From the NCBI RefSeq assembly GCF_036320965.1, contig NC_092271.1:19299529-19363528 (forward strand): a DNA stretch of 64,000 bases. The letters are read 5' to 3'. The DNA comes from Panulirus ornatus (lineage: Eukaryota > Arthropoda > Malacostraca > Decapoda > Palinuridae). The position numbers were made by a program, and so were the translations under genes. The notes under the pieces are model-generated. The model was given only the letters and a program-made list of their open reading frames with translations, did not search any database and was not told the DNA's origin. Shown here in pieces: positions 1 to 12,450 of the stretch (position 1 is its first letter; every line of letters begins with the position of its first letter).

Positions 1-2330
1 GGGAGGGGGAAACAATCACAGGCCTTCTAGCAATCCAGCCACCAACCACTTCACTCTTACGAACTCTCACATAAGTCTAGCAGGTTCGTCACGTCAGGTC
101 CTCTCATTCTGAACCCATGTCGTCTCTCACTTTTAGGCAGCTTTTGCCAACCAAGTATTCTGTTTACTTTCTGGTAGGTTCTTTAGCATCTCGGAGAGCC
201 TACTCGTTCACGGAACTGGCCATAATGGTCTATAATCCAGGGCAACTGCTGTTGTAACCATCTTCAATACTGGTATTACGTGGCTCTAATCCCATTCTGT
301 CTGGACATTTTCCTCGTAGAGGCAGGCAGGCTTGACACGACACCACCTGTGGTATGGCAAGGGTCTCGCTGCACCTCTCCCAGTACAAACGGCGAGTTAC
401 CCATCAGGTCCAGGAACTCTGTACGGGTCGACCTCCTTCAGGAGTCTCCTGACCTCCAATGGATTTGTTTCAATATACTTTTAAAGATATCTTCTTCTCT
501 GGCGGGTGGCGATGTTACCTCACGGTGTTCGAGGCCTAGGTCAATCTGAAGCTTGGTATACAACTCACACACGTCTTCTACTGTATCAGTCACTTTCCTT
601 TCTTAGCTCCGCACACGTCTTCTACTGTATCAATCACTTTCCTTTCTTAGCTCCGTATTTGTAATCATTTGGTCCTTTACTGCAAATCCGCCTCTCTTGA
701 CTGTGAAAAAAATAGGGGTGTTCCTTTTCGACCCGATTATATTTCATACTTCACTTGTTCTTATCTACTCGTCATGACGCAGTCAAGTTTGGCTCTCTTG
801 TATCTGTCAACTTCAATTTGACTCCTGTGTTTCCGATTTCCAATGTCTCTCTCTGTGGTCCCTTGTTTTTTTTTTCCAAATCTGTTAAACCAACTCTTTT
901 ATTTCCCCCGTCTCATTTTCATTAAACACTGCTGTTGGTACATCCCCTCTATAATCCGACCATACGTTCCAAAAGATCCAATGTAGCGTTGCTGTATGCC
1001 CAAGGCATTGAATCTTGGCTTCCCAACCCGTCCTCTTGAAGTATCTATGTAAGGCTTGGTAGATTTCTTCGCCCAGACTCTGGACAATCTAGAGTCGACA
1101 TAATGTCTTGAAGCAAGTCGTCTGTTACTGTGTAGTCCTTCTAGAGTGTCCGAGAATTGATCTTTCCCAGTGGAGGTTCACTGGTATCGTCTTTAGTTCC
1201 ACTGCCACTGTACATGGGAGGCCACTGCAGCTATGATGATCCCACCTCTAACCTGACTGGCCTCTAATCCCTTTAAGCTGGTGGAAAGTGACCTGCTGAA
1301 CGCATTCGAGGTACCTGGATCGTTATATGTTTCCATCCTCCGTGTGGATCCAAGACGTGTCAGTGACGGATCATGATGTCACCGCCGTTCTACATGGGGA
1401 CCCCTCGCTGCTTCCTTCGCCATTCGGGTTGTTCCTTCACTATCTTCATCCATAAATCGATGTCGTTCCACTGCATTCACTATCTTCATCAATATACTGA
1501 TGTCGTCCCTCTGCCTTCACTATCTTCATCAAATGAATTGATGTCGTTCCTCTGATCTTTGTGAAGGATTTAGACTCGTTCGGGATCACAAGACGGATTT
1601 CATCAGTTGAAATCTTTTCCTAGAATTTTATGGTCTCGCTCACCAAGAGTGCTAGACCTTTCGCTCCCCTAACTGTCTCTCTTTCCCTATTATCGTACAT
1701 CTCTTGTGCATAATAAAAACACACATGAGATTTGAGATTCTCAATGAGCTGGATTTCAGGTATTCCTATGATGTCTCGCTCTGCTCCAGTATTCCTATGA
1801 TGTCTCGCTCTGCTCTCGTCCTCTGGATCCTTAAATCTGAAATCTTTTCCCACCCGCAGCAGTCCATCGGCATTTGTATACATTACCTTCAGCACAGACC
1901 ACATCTCGCTAGTTCCTTCGCTGTTACTCACCCTGCGTGGGCATCTATCACCTACTTGTACGAGGATTATCTTCAATTTTCTTTTCTTATGTCTTCTGTA
2001 TTTTTCTCTCTCAGATTTTCCATCTCCTCCCTTGTTCTCATCTCTTTCGTAAATATCCTTTTGAAATATCCTCTCTCAGTCAGCATGTACGCTTGCCTTA
2101 AAACCTCTTCCTTGTTTTCAGTTGTGTGAAATGACACTGTCAGAAGGGGTTCCAATCCCTTCTCTACAGTATATCCCTATCGTCCTTGTCGTTCTAATCC
2201 CTTCAGTAATCTCTTCTAAGCCTAAAGCTTCCAGTTTATCCACAATTTTCTGTTCTTCCTTCACAATTTTCTTCTTTAATTTCCGACCGACTTCATTTCA
2301 TTTGTTTTCGTTATTCTGTCTAAGCTGGGC
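1..2330 (-). mobile_element. Decayed non-LTR retrotransposon (LINE), ORF1-like to reverse-transcriptase order
   Basis: Read on the - strand from about 2330 down to 1, fragments in several frames resemble one LINE. Around 2155-1973 lies a Lys/Glu-rich stretch (LLTVSFHTTENKEEVLRQAY). Around 1890-1620 are endonuclease-like motifs (KVMYTNADGLL and later AKGLALLVSETIKF). Around 480-380 is an RT-like LLKEVDPY followed by VPGPDG, then near 270 HVIPVL, near 240 LDYRP, and near 110 HGFRMRGPDVTNLLDL. Stops and frameshifts interrupt it throughout, so it is a fossil. Small internal tandem duplications are present (about 565-655, 1430-1550, 1740-1810). Clade not assigned; Jockey/CR1-like order is plausible. 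Confidence 0.6.
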
Positions 2331-2332
2331 CT

Positions 2333-2800
2333 TCCATGATGGCCTTCCATGATGGCCTTCTATGATGGCCTTCCATGATGGCCTTCCTCCATGATGGCCT
2401 TCCATGATAGCCTTCCATGATGGCCTTCCTCCATGATGGCCTTACATGATGGCCTTCCATGATGGCCTTTCTCCATGATGGCCTTCCATGCTGGCCTTCC
2501 TCCATGATGGCCGTCCATGATGGCCTTCCATGATGGCCTTCCTCCGTGATGGCCATCCATGCTGGCCTTCCATGATAGCCTTCCTCCATGATGGCCTTCC
2601 GCTGGCCTTCCATGATGGTCTTCCATGATGGCCTTCCTCCATGATAGCCATCCACGCTGGCCTTCCATGATGGCCTTCCATGCTGGCCTTCCTCCATGAT
2701 GGCCATCCATGCTGGCCTTCCTCCATGATGGCCATCCATGCTGGCCTTCCATGCTGGTCTTCCTCCATGATGGCCTTCCTCCATGCTGGCCTTCCATGCA
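2333..2800. repeat. Minisatellite of 12-15 bp units (GGCCTTCCATGAT type)
   Basis: Units of GGCCTTCCATGAT alternate with longer ones carrying an extra TCC. The array abuts the 5' end of the decayed LINE. Open frames on the - strand here repeat His-Gly-Arg-Pro-Ser-Trp and are repeat artefacts. Confidence 0.95.
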
Positions 2801-3000
2801 CTGTAGACATTTACCATCAGTATATCACCATTTACGTCTGTGTGCTCCAAACCATGCAGTTCACCGGGTCCGGCACAGCAGTTCCCCCCTTTCTGTTCCC
2901 AGCACAATAGACTGTCGAAGTCGACTCCGCCGGCGAGTGAACACACAAGCAGTGCAGTGCCAAACCATCACCTCCTCCAAAGTGCCTCCGCCGCCCCAGT

Positions 3001-3119
<119 letters not shown>

Positions 3120-3249
3120 TGAGGGGGGCAAAATTTTTTTGATATTTCCTCGTAAAATGGAAATGAGGATGTAAGTCGAATATAGAAAATGGCCTGAGCG
3201 CCATGGAGCTGAATATAGGACCGTTGGATGACTGGACGCCCCAGCCCAG

Positions 3250-3715
3250 AGTGGCGGTAACGGTCGTACCGTCGTGCTGAAGGTGTCGTGTGGTCGTGCT
3301 GAATGGTCGTATCGTCGTGCTGAAGGTGTCGTGTGGTCGTGCTGAATGGTCGTACCGTCGTGCTGAAGGTGTCGTATGATCGTGCTGAATGGTCGTACCG
3401 TCGTGCTGAAGGTGTCGTATGGTCGTGCTGACTGGTCGTACCGTCGTACTGAAGATGTCGTGTGGTCGTGCTGCATGGTCGTACCGTCGTGCTGAAGGTG
3501 TCGTATGGTCGTGCTGAATGGTCGTACCCTCGTGCTGAAGGTGTCGTGTGGTCGTGCTGAAGGGTCGCATGGTCGTGCCCCAAGGTTGCATTGTCGTGCT
3601 CAACGGTCGTATCGTCGTGCTCAAGCACTGTACCGTCGTGCTCAAGCATTGTACCATCGTGCTCAAGTACTGTACCGTCGTGCTCAAGTACTGTACCGTC
3701 GTGCTCAAGGAGCTG
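3250..3715. repeat. Minisatellite, reverse-orientation copy of the 21-bp GTACGACC family
   Basis: The first part has units around GGTCGTACCGTCGTGCTGAA arranged as higher-order pairs of about 42 bp. The second part (from about 3590) changes to GTACCGTCGTGCTCAAG units. These are the reverse complement of units at 9.4 and 11.2 kb. Confidence 0.93.
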
Positions 3716-3954
3716 ACAAGTAGCTATGGCCCGGGTGTACACAATGATGAATATGGTCCGGAAATAACCTTAATAAGTTACCAACATACATTTTGCCAGA
3801 AATCAAAAAAAAAAAAACTTTGGTCTAATTTAGTCTTTACGGGAATAGCCTAATTATCCTGCCAGGGGGTGTGTGTATGGTCCGAGGCGCGGGAGCAATA
3901 TTGGAAATCATTCTCAAACTAGAATAACCACCCACCACCACCAACCACTACCCT

Positions 3955-4755
3955 GCCTGATTAACCTCACCTCCCCGCCACCCTGCTGAATTAACCCCAT
4001 CCCGCCACTCGGCATGATGAGCCCCACACACCCCACCACCATCCTGCTGAATTAACCCCACTGTAGCCATGGTGAACTGACCCACCTACCCCCCGCTCCA
4101 GCCACCCTGATGAATTAATTCCAACCCCTTACCACCCAGCTGAATTAACCCGACCCACGCCACCCTGCTGAATTAACCCGACCCACGCCACCCTGCTGAA
4201 TTAACCCGACCCATGCCACCCTGCTGAATTAACCCGACCCACGCCACCCTGCTGAAATAATCCCAACCCACGCCACCTTGCTGAATTAACCCCAACCCAC
4301 GCCACCCTGCTGAATGAACCCCACCCACGCCACCCGGCTGAATTAAACCCCAACCCCCGCCACCCGGTTGAATTAACCCGACCCACGCCACCGTGTTGAA
4401 TTAACCCCAACCCCCGCCACCCGGCTGAATTAACCCGACCCACGCCACCGTGTTGAATTAACCCCAACCCCCGCCACCCGGCTGAATTAACCCGACCCAC
4501 GCCACCCTGCTGAATTAAACCCAACCCACGCCACCCTGCTGAATTAAACCCCAACCCACGCCACCCTGCTGAATGAACCCCACCCACGCCACCCGGCTGA
4601 ATGAACCCCAACCCACGCCACCCTGCTGAATGAACCCCACCCACGCCACCCGGCTGAATTAAACCCCAACCCACGCCACCCTGCTGAATTAACCCCAACC
4701 CACGCCACCCGGTTGAATTAACCCTACCCACGCCACCCTGCTGAAATAATCCCAC
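3955..4755. repeat. Minisatellite, about 25-29 bp units
   Basis: Units contain CACGCCACCCTGCTGAATTA with variable linkers (ACCCGACC, ACCCCAACC). The left part is diverged; copies from 4150 on are more regular. The - strand frames repeating Gly-Gly-Val-Gly are artefacts. Confidence 0.95.
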
Positions 4756-5014
4756 CATCACATTGAGATATGCCCCGGGGAAGGGGGCGGGTGGGTGAGG
4801 AAATATTCTGGATCAAATTTTACTGGCGAGTCGTGGACGGGGGTAGCGTGCCAAGGGGTCGTAGCCAAGGGGTCGTACCAGGATACCTGGCCCTTTCCTG
4901 CCACAAGAGGGTTGGGGGGTGGGTGGGAGCGTGAACGACCCTACGAAAGAACCCTCTTCCTTGTGTTGTGAGGGAGGGAGAGGGAGGTGAAGGGGGAGGA
5001 GGATGTAAATACTT

Positions 5015-5590
5015 ACTTGTGCGGTACAGGGAGTGTACGATACAAGGAGTGAACAGCACAACGAGTGTAGGTTACGGGGAGTAAATACGGTACAGGGTGA
5101 GTATGGTACAGTCAGCATACGGTACAGGGTGAGTATGGTGGTCAGTATACGGTACAAGGTGAGTATGGTGCAGTCGGTATACAGTACAGGGTGAGTATGG
5201 TACAGTCAGTATACGGTACAGGGTGAGTATGGTACAGTCAGTATACGGTACAGAGTGAGTATGGTACAGTCAGTATACGGTACAGGGTGAGTATGGTACA
5301 GTCAGTATACGGCACACGATGAGTATGGTGCAGTCAGTATACGGCACACGATGAGTATGGTGCAGTCAGTATACGGTACAGGATGAGTATGGTACAGTCA
5401 ATATACGGTACAGGATGAGTATGGTACAGTCAGTATACGGTACAGGGTGAGTATGGTACAGTCAGTATACGGTACAGTGTGAGTATGGTACAGTCAGTAT
5501 ACGGTACACGGTGAGTATGATACAGTCAGTATACGGTACAAGAGTATGGTACAGTCAGTATACGGTACACGGTGAGTATGGTACAGGGAA
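5015..5590. repeat. Minisatellite, 32-bp unit carrying GGTGAGTATGG
   Basis: About 17 copies; each holds GGTGAGTATGG and CAGTCAGTATACGG. GGTGAGTATGG resembles a 5' splice site, so if transcribed on + this array would be a string of decoy donors. Variants occur at 5325-5400 and 5520-5545. Confidence 0.95.
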
Positions 5591-6090
5591 GTACCGTCAT
5601 CACTTGCACCACTAGTATACAACATTCTAAGCCTTGTGTTCCACCTTGGTAAGGTCACCACCCAGTGTACGTCTGAACCACCCTTCTCATGCTGCAAAAA
5701 CACTCCTTCACATCTTCCACAAGCTCTTCGCTTAATTTCTAGTCACATGAAGACAGAAATGGCGTAGAATCTAGGGTAATTAAAAGTCGAGGCATCTATA
5801 AATGACATCTCTTAATAATTAATAGCAATGTCAACGGGTGTAAAGTTTATGTGACCTAATCCATGACCTGGCCCAAGCTTTTTTCTCGTGTGGCCACATT
5901 TCTCACTTGACCTTCACCTGACCAGATGAGGTAACACGCTCCTAGCCTCTCCTCATACACCTGTAAAATCTATATATGTTATTCTTGTCTGTACAGCTCA
6001 TAGACGCCAGGACACAGACCAAAGCGCTCGAACCTTCATGCCTCATTCATATTCCTCAATCACACACACACACACACACACACACACATA
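5590..6090. other. Unannotated unique-looking sequence with a short AC tract
   Basis: I see no coding signal. An AC tract of about 28 bp sits at 6060-6088, directly next to the SINE-like fragment. Confidence 0.6.
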
Positions 6091-6148
6091 ATACCACGGG
6101 TCGGGTTCGAACCCTGAACGTCCGTCCAACTCGGCCACACGGAAGTTA
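6090..6148 (-). mobile_element. tRNA-derived SINE head, internally shortened
   Basis: On the - strand an A-box-like TGGCCGAGTTGG (6125-6136) precedes a perfect B box GGGTTCGAACCC (6103-6114). The gap is only about 10 bp, too short for an intact tRNA, so this is a deleted tRNA-derived promoter, not a tRNA gene. Confidence 0.55.
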
Positions 6149-6785
6149 AGAGTCACAGGCACCACCCAGTTTCCCAATATTCTCCCCAGAGAAGTTAGGG
6201 GTGACATGAAGGTCACCCTGTTTTGTTCAGGGTGATGGTGACGTGGCCGATGATAGTCTGGTCCTGTTAAATGTGAAAAGGGTTTTCCCTGAGGGTGACG
6301 ATGTCGGAAGGAGTGTTGAAAGCCTTAAGACCCTTGACAGTGCGAGTCATCAAGCCATCAAAGCATCGTTAATACGGCTGAGAGATCACATGGGGGTTCT
6401 CGGTCCTCTGGGACGCCACAGGTGAGGGACTGGAAGACGAGGATGGCCTCTCGGAAGCAAACATCCTGACGACGCTCAACCCGAGGAAGTCAATACGACT
6501 CGAAAAAAAAAAAAAAGAGGGGGTCTGCTCCGCCACCCAATGTTGATGGTTTTGTCGATAATTATGTTACGGCTGGCGAGTTCGAAATGCTTTGGAGGGG
6601 AAGTCAGTGACAGTGAGAGCCACAGGGGTCTTGCGCCCCTCCAGGCTGCGATAAAGAAACGTCCAAGTAGCTGTCAAGGTCTCAAGGTCTCGGGGAATTA
6701 CATACCTGCACTGTACGGACAGGGGTGTTCTGCCCTCGTGGGGCCTCATCTCTTGCGCAGTCTTTGAAATCGTTTATTCTTTGCT

Positions 6786-6854
<69 letters not shown>
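6786..6854. repeat. (TG)n microsatellite
   Basis: About 34 TG dinucleotides. Confidence 0.97.
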
Positions 6855-6855
<1 letters not shown>

Positions 6856-7079
6856 CCCTCCCTTGATCGCATGTCTGGGAGGGGGGGTCAGAAGAGGCTG
6901 CTCAAGGAGAGTAGAGTTGGGGAAACAAAAGACAGGTGTGGAGAGTACTGATGTACGGTATGGGTTTATTGTGTGAGAGGATCTACTCTCCCCAAGCCCC
7001 TGTCAGCTACCAATTTCTCCACTACTGCCTCTGGGACCACAGTAGCTGATGCCAGCCACCACCCGTCCTCACCAAGTTA

Positions 7080-7545
7080 AGACAAGAGGGTGGTGATGGG
7101 CTGGGGAAGACGCCCCCACTCCTCACCACATCAGACTGCGGAGTGGTGGTGGGATGGGGAGGTCCCCCCTCACCACGTTAGACTGGTGGGTGATGATGGG
7201 GTGGAGAGGTCCCCCTCACCAGGTCAGACTGGTGGGTGATGGTGGGGTGAGGAAGTCCACCTCACCAGGTCAGACTAGAGGGTGATGGTGGGGTGAGGAA
7301 GTCCACCTCACCAGGTCAGACTGGTGGGTGATGGTGGGGTGAGGAAGTCCACCTCACCTGGTCAGACTAGTGGGTGATGGTGGGGTGAGGAAGTCCACCT
7401 CACCAGGTCAGACTAGTGGGTGATGGTGGGGTGAGGAAGTCCCCCTCACCAGGTCAGACTGGTGGGTGATGGTGGGGTGAGGAAGTCCACCTCACCAGGT
7501 CAGACTAGTGGGTGATGGTAGGGTGAGGAAGTCCCCCTCACCAGG
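7080..7545. repeat. Minisatellite, 46-bp unit
   Basis: About nine copies containing GGTGGGTGATGGTGGGGTGA and CACCTCACCAGGTCAGACT. The first two copies are diverged, the rest nearly identical. Confidence 0.95.
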
Positions 7546-8349
7546 TCTCAGCCGCTTGCTGGTTGCTTTGATATTTCATCAAAGTCATTTATTTCCCTGG
7601 GAGGGAAAATCGTGAGTGTGAGTGTGAATGTGAGTGGGTGTGACGTTTTTACCTCTTCGACCCTTTGAAATAACGTGATGTCTTTAAGCAGAGGGGTAGC
7701 GCATGGGAAAGCCAGGCAACAGAAGAACTTCAGTCGCTACCCTGATCAGAAAAGTGTTGGAATTCGTGCATATTGTATTGACAAACTTCAACAAGCTTAC
7801 TCACTGACAATTAGCACTATTAGAATATTTGTCGAGCCATTTGATGGTAGTGTGGCTCAGTGTTTGTTTTTCTTTTTTTGAACGCCACTGGTGAAAGACT
7901 TTTACCCATGTTTGTAATGCATGTTCTTCCCTTGTAACTTCATAATGTTATTTCAGGTCACTGTCTCTCTACGTGACGTGGATAAATTACAGCTGACTTT
8001 TGCCAACGAAATTATTTGGTATATTGAAGACGGATTCGGCGCTCGTTGGGAGAATAATAATTCTGGATCACAGACTTTCTTTTATAAAGTGGTAGAATTA
8101 GTTTCGTTCCTCTTCTTTGCATTTGTTCTAGTCTTTCTCCTCCAGCGTTGTGATGGCCGGGTATGTGCGTCTCTCGTTTTGTCATCTAGATTGCCAGCTA
8201 TGAACACTAACGTTGTTCTACTTACTCTAAGCTGTGATTTACGGAAATAAGGTGTACGTTCAGAAACCATTCACGCCCTGGGTACCCCAAAAAAAAGACC
8301 GAAAGAGGGTGAACGTGTCCGAAATGAAATGAGAACAATATACAGTGTG

Positions 8350-8720
8350 AGGAGGAGTGGTGGTATGATGAATGAGTGTGTAAAACAGAGAGATGTGGTT
8401 GTAAGCGGAGTGTGATTAAAAGATCCGACCAGAACGTGTTGAAATGGTTTGTTTATATGGAGAGGAAGAGCGAAGAGACACTAACTAAGGGCATAAAAGA
8501 GTCAGATGTGAAGGCAGCAAGAAGGGAGAGGGAGACAGAACAAAAATGTAATGGAAGGACGGAATAAAAAAGGCTTTGAGTTACTGGGCTTGTACAAATA
8601 AGAGGGTGTGAGGCGTACATGGGATAAAACGAATCGGAGTAATGAGATATATGGGGGACGACGTGCTGTAAACAGGCCTAACCATGGTATATGAAGTGGT
8701 AAGGGAAAAACCACAGAAGC
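8350..8720 (+). mobile_element. LINE 3' fragment (C-terminal end of reverse-transcriptase ORF)
   Basis: The + frame from 8376 reads CGCKRSVIKRSDQNVLKWF then YMERKSEETLTKGI, close to the recurrent LINE C-terminal pattern NVLRWFGHxERMxxxRLTK that also appears at 44.8-45.2 kb. Downstream the frame is broken by stops (CEAYMG, then DDVL). A degraded copy, not a gene. Confidence 0.55.
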
Positions 8721-9434
8721 GTCTGTGGGGCTTCACGAAAGACTGGAAGTGAGCAGACGAGGCCGTCACTCTAAAACAGAAATGACATTGTCAGTTCCCG
8801 GTGCTACCGCTCTAACGTGGGTAACGGAGCACATAGGCGAAAATTTTCTGGCACTTAACTGGGGTTGTGAAAGTAAATCCACTTTCGAAGATCTAATAGA
8901 TATTTCCTATATATCATTCCTATGATAAATACCATGAAAGTAATATATATATTAACTTTCCTACATGAATAACCTCCAATTATTATTTTTCATTTTTTTC
9001 TTTTTTTTTTGTGAGCGTTTCCAATTTAACCCACGCGTTGATTATACACATGAAGGATTTCTCTACAAAGCCATTTCCCCAGCGGTGGTGCTACACCACC
9101 CCCTCCTCCACCACTGACGGGGCACTAGCAGCAGCAGCTGGTATGAAAGTTTATATTAGAGGAAAAAAAATATATGCGTTGGACACTCGGGGTTGGGGCA
9201 GTTGCCAATTACCGATTTTTTACGGTGGAGCGCTTGTTCCCCTGTTGTTAGCGTCCTTTGATCTGCCTCCCACCTTCCACTATACATCCGTGGGGCAAGG
9301 GTAAGAGATTTTACTAAAGGCTCGACCCAGGGTGACCTACGGTGGGTGGGTTCTCGAACCCTCGTCACCGGAATTTACGTTTTCTTTCGGTCAAAATCCT
9401 TGAGCATAAAGAGTGTAGCCTCGGGCCACACTGT

Positions 9435-9690
9435 CCGACCTCTGAGCACGACGGTACGACCTTTGAGCACGATGGTACGACGTTTGAGCACGACGGTACG
9501 ACGTTTGAGCACGACGGTACGACGTTTGAGCACGACGGTACGATGTTTAAGCACGACGGTACGACGTTTAAACGACGGTACGACGTTTGAACACGACGGT
9601 ACGATGTTTGAACACGACGGTACGATGTTTAAGCACGACGGTACGACGTTTGAACACGACGGTACGATGTTTAAGCACGACGGTACGACC
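9435..9690. repeat. 21-bp minisatellite, forward arm of a foldback
   Basis: About twelve units around GAGCACGACGGTACGACGTT. Later units carry GAACAC or TAAGCAC variants. Paired with a reverse-orientation array at 9745-9865. Confidence 0.94.
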
Positions 9691-9744
9691 CTTGAAAATG
9701 ATAGCCTTGTCTGTTATCTGACGAGCAAGGCTATTGTAGTCAAA

Positions 9745-9865
9745 GTCGCACGGTCGTGCTCAAGGGTCGTATCGTCGTGTTTAGAGGTCGTGCTCAAGGG
9801 GTCGCATCGTCGTGTTTAAGAGTCGTGCCGTCGTGCTCAAGGGTCGTTCCATCGTCTTCAATAAG
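9745..9865. repeat. Reverse arm of the 21-bp foldback
   Basis: Units such as GTCGTGCCGTCGTGCTCAAG are reverse complements of the 9435-9690 units, separated from them by a 55-bp spacer that itself contains a 9-bp stem. Confidence 0.88.
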
Positions 9866-9999
9866 CTGAGGTTAAGTGAGCACCAACTTAATCCATAAAT
9901 GTCACAAGTTGCCTTAACTTAGCTTGATTAAGGCGACGCAAGATTATCTACTGATTTTACCTGAAGTAATTACGTCATTAAATAATCAGTTCCCTCCAA

Positions 10000-10690
10000 G
10001 CGGGTTCGTTAATGAACTGTTCCCTCCACACGGCTTCCTGGGCGATTGGCTTCCTCCACACAAGTTCCTGTGTGATTAGTTCCCTCCACACAAGTTCCCT
10101 GAATGATTAGCTCCCTCCACAAGAGTTCCTGAATGATCAGTTCCCTCCACACAAGTTCCTGAAGATTTATTCCCTCCACACGAACTCCTGAATGATCAGT
10201 TCCCTCCACACGTGTTCTTAAATGACCAACCCTCCACAGGGGTTTCTAAAAGATTAGTTCCCTCCACATAGGTACGTGATCAATAACTTCCCTCCACACA
10301 GGTTCCTAGACGGTCAGTTCCCTTCACACAGGTTCCTAGTTCCCTCCACACACGTTCCTAGATGGTCAGTTCCCTCCACACACGTTCCTAGATGATCCCT
10401 TCCCTCCACTCGCGTTCGTAGATGGTCACTTCCCTCCACTCGTGTTCGTAGATGGTCACTTCCCTCCACTCGCGTTCGTAGATGGTCACTTCCCTCCACT
10501 CGTGTTCGTAGATGGTCACTTCCCTCCACTCGTGTTCGTAGATGGTCACTTCCCTCCACTCGCGTTCGTAGATGGTCACTTCCCTCCACTCGTGTTCGTA
10601 GATGATCCCTTCCCTCCACTCGCCTTCGTAGATGGTCACTTCCCTCCACTCGGGTTCGTAGATGGTCACTTCCCTCCACGCGGGTTCACC
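10000..10690. repeat. Minisatellite, 30-bp unit
   Basis: Copies at 10390-10680 are exactly spaced at 30 bp with GTTCGTAGATGGTCACTT and CCCTCCACTCG. The left half (10000-10380) is diverged and of variable length. Open frames on both strands are artefacts. Confidence 0.95.
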
Positions 10691-11154
10691 TCGGCACTCC
10701 CAGTTCTCATGTTAGGGAGACATCACTGTTCCCTCCCGCCAAATACAGTGTCATTTATCATTGTTGCCCAGTCTGAAAGACAGAAACGAGGCGGGCTAAT
10801 TTACCCCTCATAAAATCTGTAAATTCGTAAATTTGTAAAATTTGTAAATTCGTAAATTCGTCCCTCATAATGAGGCTCCTTTGGGCAGTTGGAGGAAGAA
10901 GGGTAGGGGGGTGGGGTGAATTAAGCTAGTGTGAGAAAAACTCATAAAACTCTCGTATGTTACATTAACGCGTTAATTACCATTTAAGGACGGTAAAATG
11001 TTCACCTCTTTTTTTTCTCCCGGTCAGATATATATATATGTAACACTATGTTAATTTCGGTCTTGGGGAAAAAAAAAGAGAAAAGAATATTGTCCATTGA
11101 TTTTTTTTTTCTAATTTTTCGTTTATTTCCCTCATAGGTTTTGATATGAGGAAT

Positions 11155-11495
11155 ATCTACAACGTTACGACCCGTGGGTACGACGGTAAGACCCTTCGAA
11201 ACGATGTTACGACCCTTGTGCACGACGGTACGACCCTTGGGCACGACGGTACGACCCTTGGGCACGACGGTACGACCCCTAGACACGGCGTTACGACGTT
11301 TGGGCACGATGGTACGACCCTTGGGCATGACGGTACGACCCTTGCACACGACGGTACGACCCTTGAGCACGACGTTACGACCCCTAGACACGGCGTTACG
11401 ACCCCTTGGACACGACGGTACGACGCTTGGGCAAGACGTTACGACCCCTAGATACGGCCTTACGACCCTTGTGCACGACGGTACGACCCTTATCA
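11155..11495. repeat. 21-bp minisatellite, forward arm
   Basis: About sixteen units around CACGACGGTACGACCCTTG, with a derived CACGGCGTTACGACCCCTAG subtype interspersed. Same family as the 9.4-kb array. Confidence 0.94.
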
Positions 11496-11539
11496 TTGAA
11501 GGGCCGGCCTCTAAACTGTCAAAGGACATGTATTTATAC

Positions 11540-11830
11540 CCGTAAGGTCGTCCTGTCGTGCCCGAATCATACACTGGTACTCAAGGGTCGTACCACCGTG
11601 TTCAAGGATCGTTAGTCGCACCTTCGTGCTCAAAGGGTCGTCTCATCGATGTGCTCATAGGGTCGTCCCACTGTACTCACAGGGCCGTCCCACTGTACTC
11701 ATAGAGTCATCCCACTGCACTCACAGGGTCGTCCCACTGTACTCACAGGGTCATCTCACTGCACTCACAGGGTCGTCCCACTGTACTCACAGGGTCGTCC
11801 TATCGTGCTCACAGGGTCGTCAGACTCAAA
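11540..11830. repeat. Reverse arm of the 11-kb foldback grading into a 22-bp GGGTCGTCCCACTG array
   Basis: It begins with reverse-orientation family units (CAAGGGTCGTACCACCGTG) and grades into about eight units of CAGGGTCGTCCCACTGTACT. Confidence 0.88.
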
Positions 11831-12450
11831 GAATCTTAAACCCCCTACAAGAGCATGACCCCAATCACTAACAGCTACTTGGACAATCACACGCCATCTG
11901 TCTATCTCAGAACATCCCTTCGCGATTTTCCAATTTCCTGATTAACTTCCAGTCATCCTTGTTCCCCCACGCCACCACCATACCCATTAACTAACCCTGT
12001 GATCAAGGATGACCTCGTTTGACCCTGGGATGCGGAAACCATTCTTCAATTAGATTAACGATGACGGATGATTATCTACCCCCCCCCCCCCCACCATTAC
12101 ATTACGTAATTGAGCTATGGCTTCTATTGACTCGGGCGGGATGTTCTCAATGGCCTTTGTGGTATCGACTGGAAATTTAATTAGGAGTCATTAAATATGG
12201 TGATTAGACAGGGTCACGACATCTCTAACGATCTGAAATGGTACTCATTAAAGATGGGAATTGCCATTGTTCTCTGCTGACTTCAGTGAGGAGGAGAATG
12301 TCTTTGCAAAACTCGTAATTGTAAACGGCCTTTTAACTTATTCAATTGAAAATGGCCAACAGTGGCCTCACCCGCCTAGAAATGGCCTGTTATAACTTTC
12401 GTAACTTATCTATGGCCTCGTGTTTCTTGAAAACTATTTTCCAATCATTA
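11830..12450. other. Unannotated sequence with a poly-C tract
   Basis: No coding or repeat structure that I recognise, apart from a run of C near 12080-12092. Confidence 0.55.

Noticed and set aside
2320..2946. ORFs of up to 208 codons repeating His-Gly-Arg-Pro-Ser-Trp
   Set aside because: Translation of the GGCCTTCCATGAT minisatellite in overlapping frames.
4173..4761. Gly-rich ORF of 186 codons
   Set aside because: Artefact of the 25-29-bp minisatellite.
6090..6148. Functional tRNA gene
   Set aside because: A and B boxes are too close; no acceptor stem or anticodon arm can be formed.
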